Below are positions 23,864 through 34,591 of a stretch of DNA of 64,000 nucleotides, piece by piece. Both the position numbers and the translations under genes were made by a program. Positions within the stretch are counted from its first letter, which is position 1. Every line of letters begins with the position of its first letter. The notes beneath the pieces were generated by a model. The model was not told where the DNA came from and searched no databases. It worked only from the letters and a program-made list of their open reading frames with translations. The stretch covers positions 563,001 through 627,000 of the forward strand of contig CM053804.1 in assembly GCA_028671895.1 (NCBI GenBank), in the 5' to 3' direction. This DNA is from Oenanthe sinensis. Lineage: Eukaryota; Streptophyta; Magnoliopsida; Apiales; Apiaceae.

Positions 23864-25057
23864 GTTAGTGTAGGTGCCCTAGAGGCAATACAATTTTTCC
23901 TTTTAATAAACATTTATGTCATTTGATTATTCAATAAACGTATTTATTATGACTTTAATTACTGCGATATATTTGTTAGCATAATAAATGTCCTTAGAAT
24001 CATGATACTCGTTATATAGTTTAAGTACATGACTTGAACTTGAGATTATATAATATATCATATTCTTAAAGGTTCCCTAGTCGAGTATTATTATGATAGG
24101 ACAATAATAATACATAAATAGACTAGTATGTTGTTTGACAGATAACCACATCTCATTGGTTATAAGTATGGGGATACTAAAGTCAATGCATAGGTACATG
24201 TAGGGGTACATGGTACTGGACAGACCCACAGTGAGATTCTTCATGTTTAATTAAGTCATAAGAAAGACTCACAGTGATAATGGTGTAATGATCCTCTGAC
24301 TTGAGATCATTATATTTCTATACGAGGATTGATATACTTTGACTACATTAAAAGTTACCTTTGACCGGGTGATGATAAAAGTGGACATCGGGTATATCAT
24401 GAGTCGTATGAGAAATATGAATGATAGATAAAGGATTTAACCCTCCTATAATTAGGAGAGATATTATTGGCCTCTTGATTGAGTGAGACTATAAAATGCA
24501 TGGCCGTGCTCAAATAATGATTTGTTTTTCATAGTCTACTCATGGATCAAGTAAACCCGGATTAAATGTTGAAGAGGATGACTAAATACATGCCTCGAGT
24601 TTAATCTATAATATATATGGTTAAAGGGATTATATTACACGGAAACATTAATCACGAAAGGTTTTATCGAATCACGATTTAATTATTGTTTAATTAGGTA
24701 GCAATGATGTATTACTAGATACCGCTCATTGTTTATAATTTTATTGGAGAATAAAATTATTGCTAATTAAATAATAGCCTATAGGGTCACACACATAGAG
24801 CACCTAGAGGAATAGTTAATTTAAATTAATTGATGATTAATTCGAATTTATTATATTAATTAAGTGAGACTTAATTAATTTAAATAAATTCGAATTTGAA
24901 GAATTACATTTCTGCCAATAATAATTAAGTGTGACTTAATTATTAATTAAATAATAGAAGCATGTTTTATTATTTAATCCTATGCCTACATGGGTTAGGT
25001 TTTTGCTAAAAAGGCCCATTAACCAATCATTATAAATAGATAATGATAGGTTAAATG
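23864..25057 (+). mobile_element. Inverted, U3-only LTR fragment inside leader of element 2
   Basis: 1194 bp in the opposite orientation to the host element, starting canonically TGTTAGTGTAGGTGCCC. It matches the reverse complement of the left LTR of element 2, about 97% by inspection, up to AGGTTAAATG, then stops. The TATA box TATAAATAG is at 25031-25039 and the break at 25057 is 26 bp from its start, close to where transcription would begin, so the piece is essentially U3 without R or U5. Both flanks carry the GC-rich unit ending CTGGGGTCGA. It comes from a different family copy, since it differs from both LTRs here. Confidence 0.88.
25031..25039 (+). promoter_or_regulatory. TATA box of the inverted U3, pointing rightward
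   Basis: TATAAATAG on the plus strand, with a full U3 upstream. If active it would transcribe antisense to the leader and 5' LTR of element 2. Confidence 0.5.
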
Positions 25058-25060
25058 GCT

Positions 25061-25098
25061 TGCGGGGTCCGGGGGCGGCAGCCCCTGGCTGGGGTCGA
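25061..25098. repeat. Single GC-rich unit to the right of the inverted U3
   Basis: One 27-bp unit plus CTGGGGTCGA, repeating the last unit before the inverted U3 (23825-23861). The U3 therefore sits between two copies of this unit. Confidence 0.85.
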
Positions 25099-25573
25099 GC
25101 TGCCAGGTCAGCTCGAAATCAGAAATTTTTTTTATTTTCGAAGACCAGTCCTATTCAGAAATCATCAATTTCTGAACTACAGATCATATCTGTTGGCCTT
25201 TTTCCCCACTGCATCTTATACAGTTTCAGAAGCAAGTATCATATACATACTTATCATATCCCAGTTAACAGCTGATGTCCAACATAATCTGTCCACCAGT
25301 TTGTATCATATGCAAACCGACCCTCATGCATAACATACAAATCGCAAACAGGCATATAAATCAGTCATGACAAATCATTAACATGCTAGTATCATCATCT
25401 ATTTACTCATCATATGAATAACAATTCGAATATACAAGGCAGTAGCATGGCAGTCTCAAACAGGCATGGCAGTAGCAAAGCAGTAGCATGGCAGTTTCAT
25501 GGCAGTCACCAAGACAGGCATATTTGCATCAAATACAGTTAACACGTAACCAAATCAGTCCCTTATACACGTA
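25099..25573 (-). other. PBS-proximal leader of element 2
   Basis: No coding signal. The part near 25438-25530 is a degenerate short repeat of GGCAGTAGCATGGCAGT type with interspersed CAGGCAT. Short frames from 25055 show no known motif and begin in the GC-rich unit; not called. Confidence 0.55.
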
Positions 25574-25585
25574 GCTCTGATACCA
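25574..25585 (-). other. Primer binding site of element 2
   Basis: Minus strand TGGTATCAGAGC, complementary to the initiator-Met tRNA 3' end, one base inside the right LTR. Confidence 0.93.
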
Positions 25586-25586
25586 T

Positions 25587-26032
25587 TGTTGGGTTCCGAG
25601 ACATAAAACGCAGCGGATAAACGTAAAAATAACAAAAAAAAATCGGAACCCTAACGCAGGATCATGTATAAGACTTGACGGATTATGGTAAACAGAATCA
25701 TACCTATTCTTGTCTTGACTTTCACGAACTCAACGGAGATCCTTGCTATCACGATTTTGTGTCTTCCTCTCGAAAGCACCTCTATGGTATCCACACGAGC
25801 ACCTTCAAGAACGTCTCACGATCTTGATCACGGGATGGATGTACTAGCCTCCTTTGATGAATTCGAATGACTGCCTTTGCTGCCTCCTTGCTCTGCCTCT
25901 AGGGTTTTATCATATAAAACGTACCATTCATTTAACCTATCATTATCTATTTATAATGATTGGTTAATGGGCCTTTTCAGCAAAACCTAACCCATGTAGG
26001 CATAGGATTAAATAATAAAACATGCTTTTATT
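25587..26032 (-). repeat. Right (5') LTR of element 2, truncated to 446 bp
   Basis: Matches the left LTR from its TGTTGGG end to CATGCTTTTATT, then passes into satellite at TGTGTCCC. In transcription sense the first ~1.1 kb of U3 is lost while the TATA box, R and U5 remain. The junction has T/A microhomology, and a second break follows within 20 bp in the satellite. Confidence 0.9.
25947..25955 (-). promoter_or_regulatory. TATA box retained in truncated 5' LTR of element 2
   Basis: Minus strand TATAAATAG, same position in the LTR as 17180-17188. Only about 77 bp of U3 remains upstream before satellite begins. Confidence 0.55.
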
Positions 26033-27377
26033 TGTGTCCCTATGGATGTAGTACTCGAGGTTTTGCTAAAACTTGAATCGGGGTCTTTTATGGATATTAA
26101 ATTAATATTTTAGTATATTTGTGTCCCTATGGATATTTGAATTAGAATTTGACCATATATGTTGGAATCCAGACCTCAAACGGAGCTGATATAAAAAAAT
26201 ATAGATTTTGAAGGATCCTCAAAGGGGGTAGTACACGAGAATTTGCTAAAACATGACTATGGGTCTTTTATGGATATTAAATTAATATTTTGGTATATTT
26301 GTGTCCCTATGGATATTTGAATTAGAATTTGACCATATATCCTGGAGTCCGGACCTCAAACGGAGCTGATATAAAAAAGATGGATTTTGAAGGATCCTCA
26401 AAGGGGGTAGTACACGAGGTTTTGCTAAAACTTGAATCGGGGTCTTTTATGGATATTAAATTAATATTTTAGTATATTTGTGTCCCTATGGATATTTGAA
26501 TTAGAATTTGACCATATATGTTGGAGTTCGGACCTCAAACGGAGCTGATATAAAAAAATATAGATTTTGAAGAATCCTCAAAGTGGGTAGTACACGAGTT
26601 TTGCTAAAACTTGAATCGGGGTCTTTTATGGATATTAAATTAATATTTCGGTATATTTGTGTCCCTATGGATATTTGAATTAGAAGTTGACCATATATGT
26701 TGGAGTTCGGACCTCAAACGGAACTGATATAAAAAAATATAGATTTTGAAGAATCCTCAAAGGGGGTAGTACACGAGAATTTGCTAAAACTTGACTATGG
26801 GTCTTTTATTGATATTAAATTAATATTTTGGTATATTTGTGTCCCTATGGATATTTGAATTAGAATTTGACCATATATGCTGGAGTCCGGACCTCAAACG
26901 GAACTGATATAAAAATATATAGATTTTGAAGAATCCTCAAAGGGGGTAGTACACGAGAATTTGCTAAAACATGACTATGGGTCTTTTATGGATATTAAAT
27001 TAATATTTTGGTATATTTGTGTCCCTATGGATATTTGAATTAGAATTAAACCATATATGTTGGAATCCAGACCTCAAACGGAGCTGATATAAAAAATATA
27101 GATTTTGAAGAATCCTCAAAGGGGGTAGTACACGAGAATTTGCTAAAACTTGACTATGGGTCTTTTATGGATATTAAATTAATATTTTTGTATATTTGTG
27201 TCCCTATGGATATTTGAATTAGAAGTTGACCATATATGTTGGAGTTCAGACCTCAAACGGAGCTGATATAAAAAAAGATGGATTTTGAATAATCCTCAAA
27301 GGGTGTAGTACACGAGGTTTTGCTAAAACTTGAATCGGGGTCATTTATGGATATTAAATTAATATTTTGGTATATTT
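26033..27377. repeat. ~180-bp satellite array C
   Basis: About 7.5 monomers between elements 2 and 3. It opens with a rearranged monomer: TGTGTCCCTATGGAT joins directly to GTAGTACTCGAGG, skipping about 95 bp. The next ~600 bp (GTACTCGAGG, GAAGGATCC, TGGGTAGTACACGAGTTTT, ATTTCGGTAT) match blocks in array D near 36608-37210 and 44520-45130. Array C ends at element 3 and is in phase with array D. Confidence 0.95.
27373..27377. repeat. Target-site duplication of element 3, left copy (TATTT)
   Basis: TATTT precedes the left LTR TG and is repeated at 36133-36137. Together they restore the satellite GGTATATTTGTGTCCC. Confidence 0.92.
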
Positions 27378-28918
27378 TGAAGGGTTTCGTGACACAAACG
27401 CAGCGGAATAAACGCGAAAAATAAATCAAAATAGCGAAACCCTCCGCAGGATCCATGCGAAAACAAAAGATTTAATTCGGAGATAAAGAATAAATACCTT
27501 TAGAAGCTTTAACAGTTCATTAATGGAAGATTAATGGAGGTCCAAATCTTGTTTAATCACCACGTATCCCGCTCTCGCGATCTACGCTCTACGGTATCCA
27601 CACGAACACTTTTCATGAAGGATTGATGTGTACTAGCACCCGAAAACTTCTTCTCTCTCTATCTTCCTCCTCTCTCAGAGCGGCTAGGGTTTTTGTAAAA
27701 TCTCTATTTTTTATTAAATCAGCCCATAAAGAGATTATATAGAGAGAGGAATAAGTTTTCTAATTATAATCCAATTATAATTAATACTAATCCAAAATTC
27801 TAAATTATTTAATTAAGTCTCACTTAATTAATTAATTATTAATTTTGGAATTAGTTTAAGTAATTCATTTATTCTATTTATATAATTAATTAAGTCATAC
27901 TTAATTAATATCATAAATAAAATAAATTACTTATTTAATTTAAATTCATAATTTAAATTATTTCTCCTTCAAGCGTTCTTTGTGTGTGACCCTGTAGGTT
28001 ATTATTACGTTGGCAACAATTTTAATATCTAATTAAAATTGTAAACAATGAGCGGCATCTAGTAATACATCATTGCTACCCAAGTAATAATAATAAATCG
28101 GTGATTCGATTAAGCCTTTCGTGAATAATGTTCCATGTAATATAATCCCTTTAATCTTGATATTATAGATTAAACTCAAGGCATGTCTCGTGTCATCCTC
28201 TTCATAATTTAATCTTTATTTTCTTGATCGATGAGTAGACTATTAAAATCAAATCAACATTTGAGCACGGCCGTGCATTTCATAGTCTCACTCAAACAAG
28301 AGGCCAATAATATCACTCCTAAAATTAGGAGGATTAAATCCCATCTAGATCATTCATATTTCTCATACGATTCATAATATACCCAATGTCCACTTTTATC
28401 ATCACTCGGTCAAAGGTAACTTTTAATGTAATCAAAGTATATTAATTCTCGTATAGAAATATAATGATTTCAGGTCTAAGGATCATTACACCATTATCAC
28501 AGTGAGAATTACTTATGACACTTACTTAACATGTAGAATCTCACGGCGGGTCATTCCAGTGCCATGCATTGATACATGCACTTATGTTCTTGACTTTAGT
28601 ATCCCCATACCTATGACCAATGAGATGTGGTCATCTGTCAAGAACCATACTAGTCTTTGTGCATTATTATTGTCCTTAAATAATAATACTCGACTAGGGA
28701 ATTTTAGGAATAAGATACTATTCATATAATCTCATTTTTAAGTCACATACTTAAAGATATATAATACGTATCAAAATTCCAAGGACATTTATTATGCTTT
28801 CAATTTATTACACAGTAAATAAAACATAATAAATAATAATCAATAAAACATAATCCTTAATAATAAATATTTTCCTTAAAATATAAAAAGTATTGTCTCT
28901 AGAGCACAATTACTAACA
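27378..28918 (-). repeat. Left (3') LTR of element 3
   Basis: 1541 bp, TGAAGGGTTTCG to ATTACTAACA on the plus strand. TATA-like TATATAAT on the minus strand at 27734-27741. Confidence 0.93.
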
Positions 28919-28929
28919 ATCTCCCACTT
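28919..28929 (-). other. Polypurine tract of element 3
   Basis: Minus strand AAGTGGGAGAT directly before the 3' LTR, as in elements 1 and 2. Confidence 0.85.
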
Positions 28930-28932
28930 GCA

Positions 28933-31900
28933 CTAGAGCCAATTACCCAAGTATCCAATACTCATGGAACTAGTGTGACTTTCGTGCTTCTGCTGCGACA
29001 AAGCCTTAGTCAGTGTGTGTGCAATATTATTATTAGTATACACTTTACATATATGTATATCTCCTTGATCATTAATCTCATTAATTAGGTGATATCTCCT
29101 AAGTACATGCCCAAACAGCCTCCTTGGCTGCTTCACAATCATCAATATACTCAGGTTCTATTGTAAAATCAACAATTGTCTTTGCTGTGAACCATTCCAG
29201 CATACAACATCTCAATAAAACACAAAGCCAGACAGAAACATTAAATTATCGTTATCTGTCTAGAAACCAGTATCACTGAAACCTCTTACAACTAGCTTCA
29301 CATCTCCTCCATATAACAAGAATGAATCTTTAGTCCTCTTTATGTACTTAAAAATATTCTTGACTGTCGTCCAGTGACCTTCACCTGGATTAGATCGGTA
29401 TCTACTCATCATGGTTAAAGCATACGAGACATCAAGACAAGTACATATCATTGCATACATTATAAAACCAATTGCTGACGCATATGGAATTTTACTCATG
29501 GAGTCCCTATCATCCAATAATTTAGGACAAATTTTATTTTGAGATCACTATCCCATGAGACATTGGGACATATCCATTTTAGTCTCTTTGCATTTGAAAT
29601 CGATGCAAAACTTTGTCAATGTATGTACTCTAAATTAGGCCGATCAATCACCTTGATCTATCTCTATAGATCTCGATCCCTAATATATATGTCACATCGC
29701 CTAAGTCTTTCATTGAGAAATTATTTCTCAACCAAGTCTTCACAGTCCGTAGAGAAGGAATGTCATTCCCTATTAGTAATATATCATCAACATATAATAC
29801 TAGGAATGCCACATGGCTCCCACTAAACTTCTTGTAAACACAAGTTTCATCTTCATTCTGAATAAAGTCAAACTCTTTTTGACTGTTTCATGAAAATAAA
29901 TGTTCCATCTCCTCGAGGCCTGCTTTAATCCATAAATGGATCGACGCAACTTACATACATTTCCAGCATCCTTTAGATCAACAAAACCCTTAGGGTGTGT
30001 CATGTACACATCCATATCTTCTTCAAGGCTCTCATTTAAGAAAGCGGTTTTGACATCCATTTGCCAGATTTCATAGTCATAGTAAGCAGCTATAGCAAGC
30101 AAAATCCTGATGGACATGACCATAACAACTGGTGAAAAGGTCTCATCATAGTCAATACCATGAATTTTCTTGAAACCTTTTGCCACCAATCTTGCCTTAT
30201 AGGTCTGTACATTAGCATCCATGTCGGTCTTCTTCTTGAAAACCCACTTGCACCCTATAGGTTTTACCCCTTCAGGTGGATCAACCAAAGTCCATACTTG
30301 ATTAGTATACATGGATTCCATCTCAGATTTAATAGCATCCAGCCATCTCTTAGAATCTGGAGTGTTCATAGCGTCTTGGTAGGTGAGAGGCTCATCTTCA
30401 TCTATAAGCATCACATCACCATCTTGAGTCAAGAGAAATCCATATTATCTCTCGAGCTCATGGCGAATCCTACTAGACCTACGAATACCTGTGTTTCTTG
30501 ATCAGTATTATTTTTCTTGTACATTCTACTCAGGTTCCTCCACTGGTTCAACGTTATCATGTGGGTCTCAAACTTCATTGAGATCTATTATCCTCCCACT
30601 GTCTCTCAGCAGTTCGAGCAACAAACACTTTGTTCTCGGAAGGATTATAGAAAGAATAACCCCTTGTTTCAGTTGGGTATTCCACAAAATTACATTTGTC
30701 TGATTTTGGTCCTAGCTTGTCAGAGATTAGACGTTTCACAAACGCTTCACATCCCCAAAATTTTATAAATGACATGCTGTGACGTTGCTCAGTCCATATC
30801 TCATAAGGAGTCTTTTGAACCAATTTAGTAGGAACACAGTTAAGTGTATGTGGAGCCGTTTCCAGGGTGCAACCCCATAAACTAATTGGAAGATTTATTG
30901 ACTCAACATTGATCGCACCATGTCCAACAAGGTGTGATCCCTCCTATCAAAAACCTTTCTTTGATATTTTCTACTTCATCTTTATAGTCTTTGAACTTTT
31001 CAAATGATTCAGATTAGTTCTTCAAAAGATACATATATCCGTATCTACTAAAATAATTAGTAAATTTTATGAAGTTACTAAAATCTACCTTTTGTCATCG
31101 TACACATATGACCACATACATCACTATGTATAAGTCATACCCATTCAATGATCCATTCACCATGTCCGGTAAAAGGAGCTTTAGTCATTTTGCCAAATAA
31201 GCCAAGATTCGCATCCTTTTGTATAATTCATAATCAAACTTTTCCATAAATGCATCCTTATGTATTCTGAAAATGCGTTTCTCATTAATATGGCCTCAAC
31301 AACAGTGCCAAAGGTAATATTTTATTTGAGTCACTTTAGAACATATAAATTGTTAATTAGTTGTGTAACATTATAAGGCTCATCATCAAAATAGAATAAA
31401 CAACTATTGTTATTTAATTAAAATGAAAAAGCCTTTCTTGTCTAAACAAGAAACTGAAATAATGTCCCTGCCAATTGCAAGCACGTTATAACAATTATCA
31501 AGTTCTAAATTTTCCCTATAGGCCAAAAATTAAGTAACGAGTTCCTCGAACCAGAGCAACTATCTTTACTCCAATTCCAACCCGATACCTTAAGCTTGAC
31601 CCTTATTGATCATCATCTCCCGATCTTCCAATTAAGCATGACAGTTTAATTTCCAGTCTCCCAACTTTCCACAGAAGTGACAATCGTCTTCTTTATCAAC
31701 ACCTCATTCAGACTTTAGAGTCTGCTTTAGGGATTGGACTTTGGTTTGACAACGGAACTAGATCAAATCTTCTCCTTGCCTTTCCATTTTCCTTTCCCTT
31801 TTGCATTCCCTATGTTTACCATCAATATAGTAGTAGTTCATGCATTTATCATATTACTTTCAGCAGTTCTCAACATGCTTAGCAACTCAGTGGGTGTTTT

Positions 31901-32399
31901 ACCAATCTTATTCACTTTATTGTTCATAAAAAAATAAGAATAATATTTGTCCAGAGATTGTAAGATCAAATCTAACTGTCTCCAGACCAATCTGGAAACC
32001 CAAAATATCAATGGTATTCATTATACCCTATAATCTTTAGAACATGTGGTGTAACCGGGTCTCACTCTCCCTACTTGTAAGTGTATAGTGCCCTTTCAAA
32101 TATATCTTGTGTTCAATCGTTTCATAAGCATCTATATACTTGTATTGCTTCTTAAGCTCAGCACATATATTTGCGAGCATGAGACATGAAACATCAGTCG
32201 CAACATCAATTTGCTTCCAATAAGCACTATGATTTGCTCATGTTACATTCTCAACTTTAAGAGCAGGGGAAGAGATTTGACTAATATCGTGGTGCCCGAG
32301 GACGATCCTCAAGCTCCTATGTCAGTCAAGGAAATATATTCTTGTCAACTTGTCCTTCTCAAGAACTGATCGCATAGAGAAGTTGTTTGTGTTTATCAT
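28933..32399 (-). pseudogene. Broken copia gag-pol of element 3
   Basis: Colinear with the element 1 pseudogene. The gag ATG is at 32399. The zinc knuckle near 31620-31690 keeps its three Cys but has Asp for His, so it is slightly less decayed than in element 1. The integrase C-terminal piece is at 30575-30823, RT at 29800-30432 (QMDVKTAFLN intact), RNase H pieces at 29260-29517 and 28933-29145. The integrase stretch with the second Asp and the Glu is missing near 30940-30970, replaced by an A/T-rich inverted repeat, and the same RNase H deletion is present. Same breaks in two independent insertions show that the lesions were inherited from a defective source. No functional product expected. 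Confidence 0.9.
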
Positions 32400-32489
32400 T
32401 TGATATCTACAATATTAAAGTGCATAAAATAAACTAGGTTGCAAATTTAATATTAATTATGTTTAAGTGATTATGGTATATCATCATAT

Positions 32490-33190
32490 ACCTCCCACTA
32501 TTTTTATCAAACTAATAGCCCTTACTATTAATTTGGAAAGTATATCCCATAATTCTTTCTAGTGAGCCAAGATCCATATTTCGTCATGTCCTAAGTCAAC
32601 CACTGGAAGTCCTTAGAAAATGATTATTTAGGTAGACAACAGTTGTCAATTATATCATATATAATTCTTGGATAGTTTGGTGAACAACGATTGATCTTAT
32701 CTATCTAATAGACTTTTAACCAAACTCTATGCTTCTAAGTTCATAATAGTTGAATATAACCGTTTATTTTCACTTATTATGACGACTCAGTTAAGTTAGA
32801 CCCAATGATACAACGACCGAATATAACCGTTTATATTCGTCGCATCTCACCACGATAGATAGGAGTCCCCTGCCACTGACAGTCCTTCCCCTTATCGATC
32901 TAGGATTCGATGAGTGTTCATTCATTGGAAAGCATCCGAGTAAAACTTAATATTTTGTTAAGGGGTTTTAGAAAATTTATAACGATCATGATCACATCAT
33001 AAAGAGATCCTCAATTTTTCCTTGAACCAAATATTTCAAATCGACATCTTAAATTGTTCATTTCCCAGGTAGATGGAGGATACCAATGGTCACACTTAAA
33101 ACCCATCAGCCTTACGAATACGCATATCCGCTTTTGTCAGAAAATCCCAATTATAGGTATCAAAAATCCATATTTAATTCCGTGTTTTAA
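32490..33190 (-). other. Conserved leader block of element 3
   Basis: Nearly identical to 10110-10810 of element 1 and about 96% to 22440-23145 of element 2 by hand. The hairpin CGAATATA / TATATTCG is at 32818-32839. No coding signal. Confidence 0.65.
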
Positions 33191-33817
33191 AAATCCATAT
33201 TTCATAAACACAAGAATCTCATGATCGTTTGTTAATTTTAAAATCTTGAATCGTTACAGATTTTATCTTGTTTAAGCAAACATGGCATGGGTGTCGTATC
33301 TAATACATACATGATTAATCAATATTAAGCATGCATCTCAATTATATCTACGTATACATACCAATACATACAATCATATACATATATGTAATGTGTGTAA
33401 ATTAAACGTGTTTGGTTATGGCCCCATCCTATATGATATTTCCAAGCTAATGGAAATATCAAGGTCAGTCTATGGTGGTTTTAAAAATACTATCTATTAC
33501 ATGTCTTCTTTCTTCATTGCCCCATCATCCCCTTTTGGATCGCCTCCTTACTTGCAAGTCTTCATTGATAATTACATTGAATAATAAAAATAAAACTATT
33601 CTAATGAAATTACAAGAAGAACTCGAGTTACATTCGAGATAATTAAATTACAATGAATAAACGACATGCAAGTCGTATTTAGAAACCAAAACCATAAATC
33701 AAAACCACTATCCTATGGGTCTTTAGGCCATAACCATCCACCATGCTATCATATAACACATATAATATATCTCATATTATATAATCATATCATATAATCA
33801 TATATAACAAATTTCGA

Positions 33818-34488
33818 AATTTCAGAAAATTAAAAACAGATTTCTGAAGACAATAAATCGCTATTACGAGGCCCTTAACGACGTCAAACGCCTTACAGAC
33901 CTGTCGGTGATAGCATAGCTATCAGTTTTGTTCATTGGCCCGATTCCAGTCAGAAAACACATATCGTTTATGAAAATCGGATACAGCAGTCAGATTTCTC
34001 CAAATCTGACGGTGTTTCAGAAATCGTATCATATACAATTCTCATAACAAAAACAAGCATATATCATATATACATATACAGAGATACATACAATCATCAT
34101 ATGATTATACATTACATGAATATCATATATTCATAATATATACATACATATACTCAAAATTTTAGAAAATCAAATAATTTTCAGAAAATCATAAATCACC
34201 GTTTTGGAGGCTGTAACGACATCTAATGGCTTACAGACGCAGAGCTGACATAGTCAGTATTGCTCAGTGACCCGATTCCAGTCAGAAAACACATATCGTT
34301 TGCGAAAATCGGACAACGGACACAGATTTCAGAAAATCTACGCCAGCCGTTTCAGAATTCGTATCGAATACGATTCCCATAATAAGAACAAACATGTATC
34401 ATATACATACATCAACACACATAATCATCACATGATTATACATCATATGAATATCATATATTCATAATATATATAAACATATACATAT
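33818..34488. repeat. ~332-bp tandem duplication in leader of element 3
   Basis: Same duplicated pair as in element 1; AGTCAGAAAACACATATCG recurs at about 33948 and 34280. Confidence 0.85.
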
Positions 34489-34578
34489 TATATCAATATA
34501 AAATCATGATAGATCGCATACATGCTTATATATCAAAAACTGTTAAGCACATAACCGAATTAAAACGTTTTGCAAGTA

Positions 34579-34590
34579 GCTCTGATGCCA
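34579..34590 (-). other. Primer binding site of element 3, one base changed
   Basis: Minus strand TGGCATCAGAGC; the fourth base differs from the TGGTATCAGAGC of elements 1 and 2. Probably a mutation after insertion or tolerated mismatch with the tRNA. Confidence 0.85.
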
Positions 34591-34591
34591 T

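Larger units (their letters stand above)
16820..26032 (-). mobile_element. Copia element 2: coding-intact Angela/BARE-like LTR retrotransposon with damaged ends
   Basis: About 9.2 kb, minus strand. The left LTR is full length (1553 bp); the right LTR stops after 446 bp where satellite resumes. PPT, PBS and one uninterrupted gag-pol frame are present. The 3.2-kb leader is enlarged by a GC-rich minisatellite and an inverted U3 fragment. In the 446 bp they share, the two LTRs differ at two sites seen by eye (CCTGAC versus CTTGAC near 16950/25717; AATGAGCC versus AATGGGCC near 17202/25970), so the insertion is young. No TSD can be checked because the right end is deleted. Lineage is from recalled motif similarity to Angela/BARE-1 polyproteins and the long LTRs. 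LTRs resemble those of elements 1 and 3 only in blocks (about 80% where alignable). Confidence 0.92.

Noticed and set aside
23701..23913. Proline/Gly-rich 70-codon frame
   Set aside because: It is the translation of the GC-rich minisatellite; low complexity and tied to the repeat.
16820..26032. Element 2 as a nested insertion inside another element
   Set aside because: Its left flank and, after the deletion scar, its right flank are satellite. Only the inverted U3 fragment is nested, inside its leader.
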